A stretch of DNA of 59,963 bases from Pseudomonas sp. GM48 (GCF_000282335.1 NZ_AKJM01000080.1:1-59963), one strand, 5' to 3'; positions 8,318 through 18,930 are shown, numbered from the stretch's first letter. Notes: a model not told the origin generated them from the letters alone. Translations and numbers: made by a program.

Positions 8318-10644
8318 GCCGGTTACCGAATGATTTTGCCTTGAGCAACCTGAGTCATCTCAGTCGCCGGGGCTTCCTTAAAGGGGTTGGTGCTACCAGT
8401 GCATTGGTGCTGGCGGCGAGCTGGGGCTGGCAAGACGCATTTGCTGAAGAAAAAGAGAAAAAGTTCGGTGCCGATGGTATGCCCAACGGCTGGGTTGACG
8501 ATCCCAAGGTTTATGTGAGCATCGCCGCCGATGGCACGGTGACGGTGATTTGCAATCGCTCAGAGATGGGCCAGGGTGTGCGCACCAGTTTGACCATGGT
8601 GGTGGCCGATGAACTGGAAGCCGACTGGGCGATGGTCAAGGTGCAGCAGGCACCGGGCGATGAAGTGCGCTTCGGCAACCAGGACACCGACGGCTCGCGC
8701 AGCATGCGCCACTGGTACGAACCAATGCGCCGTTGCGGTGCCGCCGCGCGGACCATGCTCGAACAGGCCGCCGCCGCGCAATGGAAAGTGCCGGTCGACG
8801 AATGCCATGCGCAATTGCACAAGGTCGTCCATGAGCCTTCTGGCCGCGAGCTCGGATATGGCGCCCTGGCCTCCGCCGCAAGTGCCTTGCCGGTTCCGGC
8901 CCGCGACAGCCTGAAGCTCAAGCAACCCGCGCAATTCCGTTACATCGGCAAGGAAGGCACCAAGGCCATCGACGGTGAAGATATCGTCAACGGTCGTGCG
9001 GTGTACGGCGCCGACGTGCATTTCGACGGCATGCTCTATGCCACCATTGCGCGGCCCGCGGTGTATGGCGGCAAAGTCAAAAGCTTCGATGGCAGCGCGG
9101 CGATGAAAGTCCCTGGCGTGGTCAAAGTGGTGCAGATCGAAAGCCGGCCTTTGCCTTCGGAGTTTCAACCCCTGGGTGGCATCGCCGTGGTGGCGAGCAA
9201 TACCTGGGCGGCGATCAAGGGCCGCGAGGCGCTGAAAATCGAGTGGGACGACGGCCCCAACGCCAGTTACGACTCGATCGCCTATCGCAAGGAAATTGAA
9301 GCAGCCTCGCTCAAGCCCGGCAAGGTGGTGCGCAATACCGGCAACATCGAAAAGGCCATGGCCAGCGCCGACAGCACGCTGGAAGCCTCCTACTACTTGC
9401 CGCATTTGTCACAGTCGCCGATGGAACCGATGGTCGCCATTGCGCGATTCAAGGACGGTGCGTGCGAAGCCTGGGGGCCAAGCCAGGCGCCGCAGGTCAC
9501 GCGGGAACGGATCGGTGAACGCCTGGGTCTGCCGTTCGACAATGTCACTTTCAACGTGACCCTGCTGGGAGGCGGGTTCGGGCGCAAGTCCAAGCCGGAC
9601 TTCATCATCGAAGCCGCCATCCTCGCCAAGGAGTTCCCCGGCAAAGCGGTGCGGGTGCAATGGACCCGCGAAGACGACATCCACTGTTCCTACTTCCACA
9701 CCGTGTCGGCCGAATACCTCAAGGCCAGCCTGAACAAGGATGGCCTGCCGTCCGGCTGGTTGCACCGTACGGTGGCGCCGAGCATCACTGCATTGTTTGC
9801 GCCGGGCATGAACCATGAGGCAGCGTTCGAACTGGGCATGGGATTCACCAACATGGCGTATGCGATCCCCAACATTCGCCTGGAAAACCCCGAGGCGACA
9901 GTGCATACCCGGGTTGGCTGGTATCGCTCGGTGTCGAACATTCCCCATGGCTTCGCGATCCAGAGTTTTATCGATGAACTGGCGCACAAGGCCGGGGAGG
10001 ATCCGCTGAAGTACCAGATCAGATTGCTCGGTCCGGACCGTCAGATTGATCCGCGAACCTTGAGTGAAGAGTGGAACTACGGCGAATCCCCCGAGCGTTA
10101 TCCGATCGACACGGCACGCCTGCGCACGGTGCTGGAGACCGCCGCCAAAGCCGCCGGTTGGGGGCGCGAGCTGCCCAAGGGGCACGGTCTGGGCCTGGCG
10201 GTGCATTACAGCTTCGTGACGTATGTGGCGGCGGTGATCGAGGTGGAGGTCAAAGACGACGGTACGCTGGTGGTGCACAAGGCCGACATCGCCGTCGATT
10301 GCGGGCCGCAGATCAATCCCGAGCGGATTCGTGCGCAGTTCGAGGGCGCCTGCGTCATGGGCCTGGGGAATGCGGTGTTGGGGGAAATCAGCTTCAAGGA
10401 TGGCAAGGTGCAGCAGGATAACTTCCACATGTACGAAGTGGCACGCATGTCCCTGGCGCCGAAAGAAGTGGCCGTGCATCTGGTGACGCCGCCGGGCGAC
10501 GTCCCGTTGGGCGGTGTGGGTGAACCGGGCGTGCCACCGATTGCGCCGGCGTTGTGCAATGCGATCTTCGCCGCCACCGGCAAACGCATCCGCAGCCTGC
10601 CGGTTCGTTATCAACTGTCGGGTTGGCAGAAGGCTGAAGCCTGA
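8314..10644 (+). CDS. Tat-exported xanthine dehydrogenase family molybdopterin-binding subunit (IorB-like)
   Basis: A 776-residue catalytic subunit expected to oxidise an aldehyde or N-heterocycle with a molybdenum cytosine-dinucleotide cofactor. A twin-arginine signal ([19 protein letters not shown], residues ~17-35) implies folded export to the periplasm with its iron-sulfur partner. Downstream are GQGVRTSL (~88), [13 protein letters not shown] (~417-429) and the late GVGEPGVPP (~733) with the glutamate expected at the active site. Many homologues work with a c-type cytochrome subunit, but none is encoded here. The stop overlaps the XdhC start by one base. Confidence 0.93.
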   Translation: MSRLPNDFALSNLSHLSRRGFLKGVGATSALVLAASWGWQDAFAEEKEKKFGADGMPNGWVDDPKVYVSIAADGTVTVICNRSEMGQGVRTSLTMVVADELEADWAMVKVQQAPGDEVRFGNQDTDGSRSMRHWYEPMRRCGAAARTMLEQAAAAQWKVPVDECHAQLHKVVHEPSGRELGYGALASAASALPVPARDSLKLKQPAQFRYIGKEGTKAIDGEDIVNGRAVYGADVHFDGMLYATIARPAVYGGKVKSFDGSAAMKVPGVVKVVQIESRPLPSEFQPLGGIAVVASNTWAAIKGREALKIEWDDGPNASYDSIAYRKEIEAASLKPGKVVRNTGNIEKAMASADSTLEASYYLPHLSQSPMEPMVAIARFKDGACEAWGPSQAPQVTRERIGERLGLPFDNVTFNVTLLGGGFGRKSKPDFIIEAAILAKEFPGKAVRVQWTREDDIHCSYFHTVSAEYLKASLNKDGLPSGWLHRTVAPSITALFAPGMNHEAAFELGMGFTNMAYAIPNIRLENPEATVHTRVGWYRSVSNIPHGFAIQSFIDELAHKAGEDPLKYQIRLLGPDRQIDPRTLSEEWNYGESPERYPIDTARLRTVLETAAKAAGWGRELPKGHGLGLAVHYSFVTYVAAVIEVEVKDDGTLVVHKADIAVDCGPQINPERIRAQFEGACVMGLGNAVLGEISFKDGKVQQDNFHMYEVARMSLAPKEVAVHLVTPPGDVPLGGVGEPGVPPIAPALCNAIFAATGKRIRSLPVRYQLSGWQKAEA

Positions 10645-11627
10645 TGGACAGCGCCGATCTGAACGTCCTGCGCAGCGTGTTGCAATGGCATCGCGCCGGT
10701 CAGCGGGTGGTGCTGTACAGCGTGGTCGAAACCTGGGGCACTGCGCCCCGGGCACCCGGCGCCATGCTGGCCTTGCGTGAAGACGGCATGGTGATTGGTT
10801 CGGTCTCGGGCGGGTGTGTCGAGGATGACTTGATCGCCCGGCTGCACGATGGCCGCCTTGCGCTTGACGGGCCGCCGGTGCAACTGATCACGTACGGCGT
10901 GACCCGTGAGGAAGCCGCACGTTTCGGCTTGCCCTGCGGCGGTACCTTGCGCTTGACCGAGGAACGCATCGACGATGGGGATTGGGTCGAGCAATTGCTC
11001 GTTCGTTGTGAAGCTCATGAAATCGTTGCGCGTGAACTGGACCTGGCCACCGGTGAAGTGCTTTTGCAGCCGGCCAGTAAAGCTGACGTGTTGACGTTCG
11101 ACGGCCAGATCTTGCGTGCTATCTATGGCCCACGCTGGCGCTTGCTGCTGATCGGCGCGGGGCAACTGTCGCGCTATGTGGCGGAAATGGCCCGGCTGCT
11201 GGATTTCGAGGTATTGATTTGCGATCCGCGTACCGAGTTCGTCTATGGCTGGGAAGAGCAGCACGGACGATTCGTTTCGGGCATGCCGGATGAGGCGGTA
11301 TTGAATATCCAGACGGATGAACGCACGGCCATCGTGGCCTTGACCCATGATCCGCGTCTGGACGACATGGCGCTGCTCACGGCCCTGGACTCCAAAGCCT
11401 TTTACGTTGGAGCGCTGGGGTCGCGGGTCAACAGCCAGAAGCGCCGGGAAAACCTGGCTCAACTGGGTTTGGCGCAATCGGCGATTGACCGCTTGCATGG
11501 TCCGATCGGTTTGCACATCGGCAGTCATAATCCAGCGGAAATTGCCTTGTCGCTGATGGCGGAAATCGTGGCGGTGAAAAATGGCGTCGAACTGAAACAG
11601 AAAAAAATCCTGCAGGAGAGCGTATGA
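10644..11627 (+). CDS. XdhC family protein (molybdenum cofactor insertion/sulfuration chaperone)
   Basis: A 327-residue XdhC/CoxI-type maturation factor thought to bind Moco, promote its sulfuration and hand it to the molybdenum subunit. The N-terminal XdhC_CoxI domain has the typical GTAPRAPGAMLAL and VSGGCVEDDL motifs (~30-62). The C-terminal Rossmann-like domain starts near 165 (LLLIGAGQLSRYVA) and contains ALGSRVNSQKRRENL near 257. It lies directly after the molybdenum subunit and overlaps the MocA-like gene by four bases, which fits a dedicated maturation role. Confidence 0.92.
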   Translation: MDSADLNVLRSVLQWHRAGQRVVLYSVVETWGTAPRAPGAMLALREDGMVIGSVSGGCVEDDLIARLHDGRLALDGPPVQLITYGVTREEAARFGLPCGGTLRLTEERIDDGDWVEQLLVRCEAHEIVARELDLATGEVLLQPASKADVLTFDGQILRAIYGPRWRLLLIGAGQLSRYVAEMARLLDFEVLICDPRTEFVYGWEEQHGRFVSGMPDEAVLNIQTDERTAIVALTHDPRLDDMALLTALDSKAFYVGALGSRVNSQKRRENLAQLGLAQSAIDRLHGPIGLHIGSHNPAEIALSLMAEIVAVKNGVELKQKKILQESV

Positions 11628-12214
11628 GCGAGTCCATCGGCGTCATCGTGTTGGCGGCGGGGCAGGGCAACCGGTTTCGTCAGGTGGCGGGCGCCGAAAA
11701 GGATAAATTACTGGTTGATTGCACCGGGCGTGACGGCGCGGTGCGGTCCGTCATTGAGCACACGTTGGTCAACCTGCCGGCGGCGCTGGGCAAGCGTGTA
11801 CTGGTGACGACCGCCGATCGCCCACAGGTTGTTCGCATGGCTCAGGCCTATGGTTGCGAGATTGTGCTGATCGAGTCGACGGGAATGGGTGACAGCATCG
11901 CCGCCGGAGTCGCTGCCTGCAAGCAACTCGATGGCTGGCTGATGGTGCTGGGGGATATGCCGTTCATCCTGCCCTCCAGTATCGAGCAAGTGTTGGCGGG
12001 TATCAGCGATCACAGTATCAGCGTGCCTGTGCAGGACGGTGAGTATGGGCATCCGGTCGGGTTCGGGCGGGACTTCGCTGCAGGGTTGATGGCGCTATCG
12101 GGGGATCGCGGCGCCAAACCGCTGTTTGCCCAGGGGCGGGTGGTTGAAGTGACCGTGGATGATCCCGGCGTGTTGTGGGATGTGGATGTACCTGAAGCGT
12201 TGGACTTCAAGTAG
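11624..12214 (+). CDS. MobA/MocA-like molybdenum cofactor nucleotidyltransferase
   Basis: A 196-residue NTP transferase. The signature VLAAGQGNRFRQ with a following conserved lysine (EKDKLL) and the acidic MVLGDMPF near 107-114 are those of MocA/MobA proteins. Next to XdhC and an IorAB-like enzyme, the likely job is CTP-dependent conversion of Mo-MPT to the MCD form of the cofactor. It overlaps xdhC by four bases and ends the module. The exact nucleotide specificity (CTP or GTP) cannot be read from sequence alone. Confidence 0.88.
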   Translation: MSESIGVIVLAAGQGNRFRQVAGAEKDKLLVDCTGRDGAVRSVIEHTLVNLPAALGKRVLVTTADRPQVVRMAQAYGCEIVLIESTGMGDSIAAGVAACKQLDGWLMVLGDMPFILPSSIEQVLAGISDHSISVPVQDGEYGHPVGFGRDFAAGLMALSGDRGAKPLFAQGRVVEVTVDDPGVLWDVDVPEALDFK

Positions 12215-12230
12215 TTCCGGAGGTGATCCC

Positions 12231-12321
12231 CCTGTGGGAGCGGGCTTGCTCGCGAAGGCGTCAGGTCAGTCAGTATCAACGTTGAATGACACACCGCTTT
12301 CGCGAGCAAGCCCGCTCCTAC
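12231..12321. repeat. REPIN, family 1
   Basis: Two inverted copies of the REP core GAGCGGGCTTGCTCGCGAA face each other across a ~40-nt centre. Copies of this family also occur at 33346, 40081 (partial), 45773 and 50276, with GC-variant relatives at 31997, 34259, 42669 and 54395. Confidence 0.9.
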
Positions 12322-12345
12322 AAAAAAGCAGAAAGTCATGAGGCA

Positions 12346-12384
12346 TAAAAAAGCCCCGCCCGGGATTACCGGGCGGGGCTTTTC
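12346..12384 (-). terminator. rho-independent terminator of rne
   Basis: Stem GCCCCGCCCGG / CCGGGCGGGGC with a 5-nt loop. On the minus strand the stem runs into six T (plus-strand A run 12347-12352), ~15 nt past the rne stop. The short T tract on the other side means it may also stop transcripts from the MocA-like gene. Confidence 0.9.
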
Positions 12385-12398
12385 AGTGGCCGATGGAA

Positions 12399-15300
12399 TC
12401 AGACGAGAGGTTTAGGCTCGTGCTCTTTTTCCTGGGCTTGCTCGTGTTCCTCTACCGCTTCCTGAACGGAGCGCGGTGCTTCGTGGATCACCGACTCAGC
12501 CGGCTCGGCAGCCACTTCAGCGGCTGGGGCAGGAGCTGCCTCAACTACTTCGGCAGCGACAACCGTTTCAGCCGGAGCAGCAGCGGCAGCCAGTTCGGCT
12601 TCCTTCTGCAGACGCTCGGCTTCACGCTTGCGACGACGCACTTCACGCGGGTCGTTAGGTGCACGGCCACTTGGCGTCAGGGCGCTGACAGGAGCGGCTT
12701 CGACTACCGGAGCAGGCACTTCGGCAACGACCGGAGCTTCAACGACTGGCGCTTCAACCACCGGCGCTGGAGCCGGTTCTGCGGCGGCAACCACCGGCTC
12801 GGATACCATGGCTTCAGCGGCTGGAGCAGCTGTTTCAGCGACGGCTGGCTCGGCCACCCAATTGAACGCCGTTTGCTCTTCACGTACTTCGCGAACGGTT
12901 TCGGTCACGGTTTCGACGACGGCTTCTGCAACCTCGGCGGGTGCTTCAATCGCTGGAGCCGGTTCGGCAGCTGCTTCAACGGCAGGCTGTGCCTCGGGCG
13001 CCGGCGCCACTTCGACTTCTGGCAATGCAGTGACTTCGACCGGCGTGGTCGCTTCCACGACTGGCGCTTCGACTGGAGCAGTTTCCAGGGTGGCGGCAGT
13101 GGCGCGTTCGGCTTGCACGTTGGCTTCTGCTTCAGCCGGAGCGCTGATCACGCTGCTGGCAACGGCTGCGGTGACAGCCAGGCCGGCGGCCAGATCGGCA
13201 ACGCTTGGTGCTTCGGCGTTTTCGCCGGACTCGGACTCATCCGAACCTTCGATCACGTTGCCATTGGCATCACGCTGACGCTCGCGACGGTTGCTGCGAC
13301 GACGCTGGCCACGGGAGCGGCGGCGTGGACGATCGCCTTCGGCGTTTTCCTGACCGTCTTCCTGCAGTTGCTCTTCGTTGGTGGTCAGTTCTTCTTCGGC
13401 TGCGGCTGCGGCTACGACAGCTTGCTCGGCACGTGGCTGACGTTCTTCACGCGGCGGGCGTGGAGCTCGCTCTTCACGTGGCTGGCGAGCCGGACGCTCT
13501 TCAGTGGTAGCAGCGGCGGCCGGAGCGGCATCCAGAGGTTCGCGCAGTTCACGAACGCGTTCTTCGCGCTCGCCACGTGGCTTGCGATCTTCACGCGGAG
13601 CACGCGGTGCACGTTCTTCACGAGGCGCGCGTGGTGCGCGTTCTTCGCGAGCGACTGCCGGCGTTTCTTCACGGGGCTCGCGAGGTTCGCGCACTTCGCG
13701 TAGCTGACGCTCCTCACGTGGTGCGCGTTCTTCACGCGGTGCACGCTCTTCGCGAGGCTTGCGCTCTTCATCGCGGCGACCGTTACGGTTGCGGCTCTGC
13801 TGGCGACCGTTGCGACGCTCTTCGTTGCGGGCCGGGCGCTCGGTGGTTGCAGGCTTTTCGACCACGACCGGAGCAACAGGCTCTTCTTTAGTGGCGAACA
13901 GGCTGATCAGCGACTTCACCAGGCCTTTGAACAGGCTTGGTTCCGGTACGACGACCGGTGCTGGAGCCGGCGCGGCAACTTCGGTCGGAACCGGAGCGTT
14001 GGCGCGGGCCGGAGCGGTCTTGACCGCCGCCTCCTGGCGAACCAGGGTGCGGGTCGCAGCGGCTGGCTGGACTTCTTCCACTTCGGCAGCGGCTGCAGCA
14101 ATTTCGTAGCTGGACTGGTTGGTGGCCGCTTCCGGACTGTCATCACGCAGACGCTGCACTTCGAAGTGCGGTGTTTCGAGGTGATCGTTCGGCAGGATGA
14201 TGATACGGGCACGGGTGCGCAGTTCGATCTTGGTGATCGAGTTGCGTTTTTCGTTGAGCAGGAACGCAGCCACCGGGATCGGCACTTGTGCACGAACTTC
14301 GGCGGTACGGTCTTTCAGGGCTTCTTCTTCGATCAGGCGCAGGATCGCCAGGGACAGCGATTCAACGTCACGGATGATGCCGGTGCCGTTGCAACGCGGG
14401 CAGACGATGCCGCTGCTTTCGCCCAGGGATGGACGCAGGCGCTGACGGGACATTTCCAGCAGGCCGAAGCGCGAGATGCGACCGACTTGCACGCGAGCGC
14501 GGTCGGCTTCCAGGCATTCGCGGACTTTCTCTTCCACGGCGCGCTGGTTCTTGGCAGGGGTCATGTCGATGAAGTCGATGACGATCAGGCCGCCGATGTC
14601 GCGCAGGCGCAACTGACGGGCGATTTCTTCGGCGGCTTCAAGGTTGGTTTGCAGCGCGGTCTCTTCGATGTCGCTGCCTTTGGTGGCGCGTGCCGAGTTG
14701 ATGTCGATGGACACCAGGGCTTCGGTCGGGTCGATCACGATGGAACCGCCGGAAGGCAGTTCGACAACGCGCTGGAACGCGGTTTCGATCTGGCTTTCGA
14801 TCTGGAAACGGTTGAACAGCGGAACGCTGTCTTCGTACAGCTTGATCTTGCTGGCGTACTGCGGCATCACCTGGCGGATGAAGGTCAGGGCTTCGTCCTG
14901 GGCTTCAACGCTGTCGATCAGCACTTCGCCGATGTCCTGGCGCAGGTAGTCGCGGATCGCACGGATGATCACGTTGCTTTCCTGGTAGATCAGGAACGGC
15001 GCGGCGCGATCCAGCGAGGCTTCTTTGATGGCTGTCCACAGTTGCAGCAGGTAGTCGAGGTCCCACTGCATTTCTTCGCTGCTGCGGCCCAGGCCGGCAG
15101 TGCGCACGATCAGGCCCATGTCGGCCGGGGCAACCAGGCCGTTCAGGGCTTCACGCAGTTCATTGCGCTCTTCGCCTTCGATGCGACGGGAGATACCGCC
15201 GGCACGCGGGTTGTTCGGCATCAGCACCAGGTAACGGCCGGCCAGGCTGATGAAGGTGGTCAGGGCGGCGCCCTTGTTGCCACGTTCTTCTTTTTCGACC

Positions 15301-15602
15301 TGGACGATGACTTCCTGGCCTTCGCTCAGGACGTCCTTGATGTTGACGCGACCTTCCGGGGCTTTCTTGAAGTATTCGCGGGAGATTTCTTTGAGGGGCA
15401 GGAAGCCGTGGCGCTCAGAGCCGAAATCGACAAAGGCAGCCTCAAGGCTTGGTTCGATGCGAGTAATCCGGCCTTTATAGATGTTGGCCTTCTTCTGCTC
15501 GCGTGCACCGGATTCGATGTCCAGGTCGTAGAGGCGCTGGCCATCTACCAGTGCAACACGCAACTCTTCGGGTTGAGTTGCGTTAATCAGCATTCTTTTC
15601 AT
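12399..15602 (-). CDS. rne: ribonuclease E
   Basis: The main endoribonuclease for mRNA decay and rRNA/tRNA processing, and scaffold of the degradosome at the inner membrane. I start at [10 protein letters not shown] (15602), giving 1067 residues. The N-terminal half has the S1 RNA-binding region (~35-120), a DNase I-like domain with conserved acidic residues in [11 protein letters not shown] and [10 protein letters not shown], and the zinc-link CPRCNGTG near 404. After ~520 the protein becomes low complexity: an arginine/glutamate-rich tract with PREER repeats (~600-720), then a long Ala/Val/Glu/Pro-rich tail, the usual disordered scaffold. A ~640-nt leader precedes it, as expected for autoregulation. 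Confidence 0.96.
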   Translation of the reverse strand: MKRMLINATQPEELRVALVDGQRLYDLDIESGAREQKKANIYKGRITRIEPSLEAAFVDFGSERHGFLPLKEISREYFKKAPEGRVNIKDVLSEGQEVIVQVEKEERGNKGAALTTFISLAGRYLVLMPNNPRAGGISRRIEGEERNELREALNGLVAPADMGLIVRTAGLGRSSEEMQWDLDYLLQLWTAIKEASLDRAAPFLIYQESNVIIRAIRDYLRQDIGEVLIDSVEAQDEALTFIRQVMPQYASKIKLYEDSVPLFNRFQIESQIETAFQRVVELPSGGSIVIDPTEALVSIDINSARATKGSDIEETALQTNLEAAEEIARQLRLRDIGGLIVIDFIDMTPAKNQRAVEEKVRECLEADRARVQVGRISRFGLLEMSRQRLRPSLGESSGIVCPRCNGTGIIRDVESLSLAILRLIEEEALKDRTAEVRAQVPIPVAAFLLNEKRNSITKIELRTRARIIILPNDHLETPHFEVQRLRDDSPEAATNQSSYEIAAAAAEVEEVQPAAATRTLVRQEAAVKTAPARANAPVPTEVAAPAPAPVVVPEPSLFKGLVKSLISLFATKEEPVAPVVVEKPATTERPARNEERRNGRQQSRNRNGRRDEERKPREERAPREERAPREERQLREVREPREPREETPAVAREERAPRAPREERAPRAPREDRKPRGEREERVRELREPLDAAPAAAATTEERPARQPREERAPRPPREERQPRAEQAVVAAAAAEEELTTNEEQLQEDGQENAEGDRPRRRSRGQRRRSNRRERQRDANGNVIEGSDESESGENAEAPSVADLAAGLAVTAAVASSVISAPAEAEANVQAERATAATLETAPVEAPVVEATTPVEVTALPEVEVAPAPEAQPAVEAAAEPAPAIEAPAEVAEAVVETVTETVREVREEQTAFNWVAEPAVAETAAPAAEAMVSEPVVAAAEPAPAPVVEAPVVEAPVVAEVPAPVVEAAPVSALTPSGRAPNDPREVRRRKREAERLQKEAELAAAAAPAETVVAAEVVEAAPAPAAEVAAEPAESVIHEAPRSVQEAVEEHEQAQEKEHEPKPLV

Positions 15603-16246
15603 GTAGTACCGTCGGTTTCCGGGCTGCCGGAAACGGCGTTCGGCACACACGACTTCTCACGGTCGGTGTCAGGTGCGTCGGGAGTGGTTGGCCATTTCCC
15701 GTGTCCAGCGAAGTCCGGCCAATGTGGGCCTTCATCGCGACGTACGCGTCCTGCTTGCTGTGGCTACTTAAGCACTCAGTCAGGAGGAGGAATCAACCAG
15801 CGGCTGTGGACGAGATGAAGCGTCTTGAGAAAGCCTGTTGCTACACAGTCCGGCGGTTGTGCATCTCCACCCTACACGTATCCCTGATAATTCGGGTGCT
15901 GCCGCGCGCAGAATCCGCAGCGGGTTGGCATTTACCGTGAGCTCCGAAAGGGGAGGTCACGCATCATGGCTAATTTAGGCGTTGTTTCCGATGTTCTCGC
16001 TCGGGGTCATTCGCAAATGACTGCACTTTGTGAACTGGCCGTGAATATGGCTCGCAAAACGAGTGAAAAACTCTGCTTTGTGGCGTGATTCAGGCCTCAT
16101 GTCACCTGCGCTCGTTACACCTGCAAATTCCACCGTTACGTAGCGAAAGCCCCGTAGGACGGCCTCGCGTCCTGGTGAATTGCGTTGGTCAGGGCCGGTT
16201 TTTGACCGTTGGTCCGCTGTCCAGGCCGCTTTTGGCGACGTTCGCG

Positions 16247-16275
16247 ACTATAGCAGCAATGATTAAGTGCTTCAA
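16247..16275 (-). promoter_or_regulatory. sigma70-type promoter of rne
   Basis: On the minus strand TTGAAG (16275-16270) and TATAGT (16252-16247) are separated by 17 nt. The predicted start is near 16240, giving rne a leader of ~640 nt. The -35 box lies within 30 nt of the rluC start codon. Confidence 0.65.
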
Positions 16276-16288
16276 TTCCATAAAAAAT

Positions 16289-16297
16289 TGTTATCAT
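16289..16297 (+). promoter_or_regulatory. extended -10 element immediately before rluC
   Basis: TGTTATCAT matches an extended -10 (TGnTATAAT). Its end is only 7 nt from the rluC ATG at 16305, and no Shine-Dalgarno sequence lies between. If used, the transcript would begin at or within a base or two of the ATG. No good -35 is visible. Confidence 0.45.
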
Positions 16298-16304
16298 CCG
16301 CGCC

Positions 16305-17267
16305 ATGACGACGACTACCCTCCCGACTCCAGGCGTACAACTGCTTGAGGTCTCGCCGGAATATGCCGGCCAACGTATTGATAACTTCCTTCTCGCCCGG
16401 CTCAAAGGCGTGCCCAAGACCTTGATTTATCGCATTTTGCGCAAGGGCGAAGTGCGCGTGAACAAAGGTCGGATCAAGCCCGAGTACAAGCTGCAGGCGG
16501 GCGATATCGTGCGCGTGCCGCCGGTTCGCGTGCCCGAGCGCGACGAGCCGGTGCCGCTGGCGCAGGGGCTGTTGCAGCGACTCGAAGCGTCGATTGTCTT
16601 CGAAGACAAGGCGCTGATCGTGATCAACAAGCCTGCCGGCATTGCGGTTCACGGCGGCAGCGGCCTGACTTTCGGGGTGATCGAAGCCTTTCGTCAGTTG
16701 CGCCCCGATTGCAAGGAGCTCGAACTGGTTCACCGCCTCGACCGTGATACGTCCGGCCTGTTGATGATCGCCAAGAAGCGCAGCATGTTGCGCCACTTGC
16801 ACACCGCGTTGCGCGGTGATGGCGTCGACAAGCGCTACATGGCGCTGGTCCGCGGTAACTGGGCGAGCTCGATCAAGCAAGTCCGTGCATCGCTGGGCAA
16901 GAGCAATCTGCGCTCCGGCGAACGCATGGTCGAGGTCGACGAGGAGGAGGGGAAGGAGTCCGTGACCGTGTTCAAGGTCCTGCGCCGCTTCGGCGACTTT
17001 GCCACCCTGATCGAAGCCAAACCGATTACTGGCCGGACTCACCAGATCCGCGTCCATACCTTGCACGCCGGGCATTGCATCGCTGGCGACACCAAGTATG
17101 GCGACGAAGGATTCAGCAAGGAAATCCGCGATCTGGGCGGCAAGCGCCTGTTCCTGCATGCCTACATGCTGACCGTGCCGTTGCCTGATGGTGGCGAATT
17201 GAAGTTGCAGGCGCCGGTTGACGAGATGTGGGCCAAGACTGTGGAGCGATTGAGTGCGCCCATCTGA
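16305..17267 (+). CDS. rluC: 23S rRNA pseudouridine synthase RluC
   Basis: Isomerises specific uridines of 23S rRNA (955, 2504 and 2580 in E. coli numbering). The 320-residue protein has an N-terminal S4 RNA-binding domain (~18-80; [20 protein letters not shown]) and the RluA-type catalytic domain. The catalytic aspartate sits in [11 protein letters not shown] near 142-152, and GRTHQIRVH near 246 completes the family pattern. It is divergent from rne, the usual gamma-proteobacterial pairing. No ribosome binding site precedes the ATG, so translation may be leaderless. It overlaps the HAD gene by 14 nt. Confidence 0.95.
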   Translation: MTTTTLPTPGVQLLEVSPEYAGQRIDNFLLARLKGVPKTLIYRILRKGEVRVNKGRIKPEYKLQAGDIVRVPPVRVPERDEPVPLAQGLLQRLEASIVFEDKALIVINKPAGIAVHGGSGLTFGVIEAFRQLRPDCKELELVHRLDRDTSGLLMIAKKRSMLRHLHTALRGDGVDKRYMALVRGNWASSIKQVRASLGKSNLRSGERMVEVDEEEGKESVTVFKVLRRFGDFATLIEAKPITGRTHQIRVHTLHAGHCIAGDTKYGDEGFSKEIRDLGGKRLFLHAYMLTVPLPDGGELKLQAPVDEMWAKTVERLSAPI

Positions 17268-17916
17268 TTACAAGCTGCTGATCTTCGATTGGGACGGCAC
17301 TCTGGCCGACTCCATCGGTCGGATTGTCGAGGCGATGCACGTTGCCTCGCGGCGCTCCGGATTTGAACAGCGCGATGATTTTGCCGTGAAAGGCATCATC
17401 GGCCTGGGCTTGCCGGAAGCGATCCGCACCCTGTATCCCGAGATCGGTGACTCTGAACTGATCGCGTTCCGCGAGCACTATGCCGAACATTACATTGCGT
17501 CGGAGGCTGTGCCTTCGCCGCTGTTCGAGGGTGTGGTCGAGTCGCTCGAGGCATTTCGTGCCGAGGGTTATCATCTGGCTGTGGCGACCGGCAAGGCCCG
17601 TCGCGGGCTGGATCGGGTGTTGAAATCCCATGGCTGGGAGAATTACTTCGATATCACCCGCGCTGCTGACGAGACCGCCAGCAAGCCCCATCCGCTGATG
17701 CTCGAGCAAATTCTCGCGCATTGCGAGGTTCGCCCGGAACAGGCGTTGATGGTCGGTGATTCGTCCTTTGATTTGCAGATGGCGCGCAACGCCGGCATGG
17801 GCTCGGTGGCCGTCAGTTATGGCGCTCAATCGATTGAAGCGTTGAAGTTGTATGAGCCGCAACTGGCCATCGACCGCTTTTCTGAATTGCATGCCTGGCT
17901 GAGTCAGCGGGCTTAA
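17254..17916 (+). CDS. HAD-IA family phosphatase (phosphoglycolate phosphatase-like)
   Basis: A 220-residue HAD hydrolase. Motif I is [10 protein letters not shown] with nucleophile Asp12 and acid Asp14, motif II the Thr/Ser of [12 protein letters not shown] (~106), motif III the Lys of SKPHP (~145), and motif [12 protein letters not shown] (~167). The helical cap between motifs I and II is that of subclass IA, as in Gph and YjjG-type phosphatases. The physiological substrate cannot be told. Translation begins with GTG inside the rluC 3' end, so the two genes are coupled. Confidence 0.9.
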   Translation: MRPSDYKLLIFDWDGTLADSIGRIVEAMHVASRRSGFEQRDDFAVKGIIGLGLPEAIRTLYPEIGDSELIAFREHYAEHYIASEAVPSPLFEGVVESLEAFRAEGYHLAVATGKARRGLDRVLKSHGWENYFDITRAADETASKPHPLMLEQILAHCEVRPEQALMVGDSSFDLQMARNAGMGSVAVSYGAQSIEALKLYEPQLAIDRFSELHAWLSQRA

Positions 17917-17940
17917 CCGGTTGTTTTTGGGGTGGATGGC

Positions 17941-18930
17941 ATGACCGACGAATGGAAGGCGCCCGCCAAGGCGAATGCAGAGAGCAGTGACGACAGAAGC
18001 TGGAAGCTGCTGGAAAAGACACTGCTGGCCGGCGTGCAGGAGCAGCGTCGGTCCCGTCGCTGGGGAATATTCTTCAAGCTTCTGACTTTTGTGTATCTGT
18101 TTGGCGCAATTGTTCTGTTTTCGCCGCTGATGGATATGGAGAAAGCTGCTACCCGCAGTGCCCATTACACGGCGCTGATCGATGTGACAGGCATGATTGC
18201 CGACAAGGAACCGGCCAGCGCAGACAATATCGTTGGCAGCCTGCGTGCGGCTTTCGAGGACGAGAAGGTCAAGGGTGTCGTCCTGCGCATCAACAGCCCG
18301 GGCGGCAGTCCGGTGCAGTCGGGTTATGTCTACGACGAGATCCGTCGTCTGCGCGGCCTGCATCCGGACATCAAGCTGTACGCGGTCATTTCCGACCTGG
18401 GGGCTTCCGGTGCTTACTACATCGCCAGCGCGGCGGACCAGATCTACGCTGACAAGGCGAGCCTGGTCGGCTCTATCGGCGTGACGGCGGCAGGCTATGG
18501 CTTTGTCGGTACCATGGAGAAGCTGGGTGTCGAGCGTCGCACTTACACCTCTGGCGAGCACAAGTCGTTCCTTGATCCGTTCCAGCCAGAGAAGCCGGAA
18601 GAAACCGCTTTCTGGCAGGGCGTGCTCGATACGACCCACAAGCAGTTCATCAATAGCGTCAAGCAAGGGCGTGGCGATCGCTTGAAGGATAAGGAGCATC
18701 CGGAGCTGTTTTCCGGTCTGGTCTGGTCGGGCGAGCAGGCGCTGCCACTGGGGTTGATCGATGGGCTGGGTAATGCCAGTTCGGTCGCGCGGGATGTGAT
18801 CGGCGAGAAAGAACTGGTGGACTTTACCGTTCAGGAGTCGCCATTCGACCGCTTCTCGAAAAAACTCGGTGCCAGCGTGGCTGAGCATTTGGCGATGTGG
18901 ATGGGTTTTAACGGTCCATCGCTGCGCTGA
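17941..18930 (+). CDS. sppA: S49 family signal peptide peptidase SppA-like
   Basis: A 329-residue membrane-bound serine protease of the short (67K-half) SppA type, expected to cut remnant signal peptides in the inner membrane. The start at 17941 is supported by GGGGTGG six bases upstream. One transmembrane helix lies at ~41-60 and the catalytic domain is periplasmic. The Ser of DLGASGAYY (~155) and the Lys of DKASLVGSIG (~172) form the Ser-Lys dyad. Together with rluC and the HAD gene it appears to form one operon ending in the terminator just downstream. Confidence 0.93.
   Translation: MTDEWKAPAKANAESSDDRSWKLLEKTLLAGVQEQRRSRRWGIFFKLLTFVYLFGAIVLFSPLMDMEKAATRSAHYTALIDVTGMIADKEPASADNIVGSLRAAFEDEKVKGVVLRINSPGGSPVQSGYVYDEIRRLRGLHPDIKLYAVISDLGASGAYYIASAADQIYADKASLVGSIGVTAAGYGFVGTMEKLGVERRTYTSGEHKSFLDPFQPEKPEETAFWQGVLDTTHKQFINSVKQGRGDRLKDKEHPELFSGLVWSGEQALPLGLIDGLGNASSVARDVIGEKELVDFTVQESPFDRFSKKLGASVAEHLAMWMGFNGPSLR

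Larger units (their letters stand above)
15603..16304. other. rne leader and divergent rne/rluC promoter region
   Basis: A 702-nt region without a convincing gene. From the rne promoter at 16247-16275 the minus-strand transcript would carry a ~640-nt 5' untranslated region. E. coli rne also has a long structured leader that senses RNase E activity, so a similar role is inferred here. I see short open frames in it but none with coding character. Confidence 0.7.

Noticed and set aside
12393..13703. 436-codon Phe/Ser/Gly-rich frame on the plus strand over the 3' half of rne.
   Set aside because: Antisense of the repetitive Ala/Glu/Arg coding tract; composition follows from the repeat and not from selection.
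14166..15818. 550-codon open frame on the plus strand opposite rne.
   Set aside because: Antisense shadow of the high-GC rne gene; low-complexity His/Asp/Gln/Ala-rich translation, no ribosome binding site, no family resemblance.
17113..18888. 591-codon open frame on the minus strand opposite sppA and the HAD gene.
   Set aside because: It crosses the boundaries of two well-supported genes and its translation has no domain; rluC, HAD and sppA on the plus strand all have full motifs.
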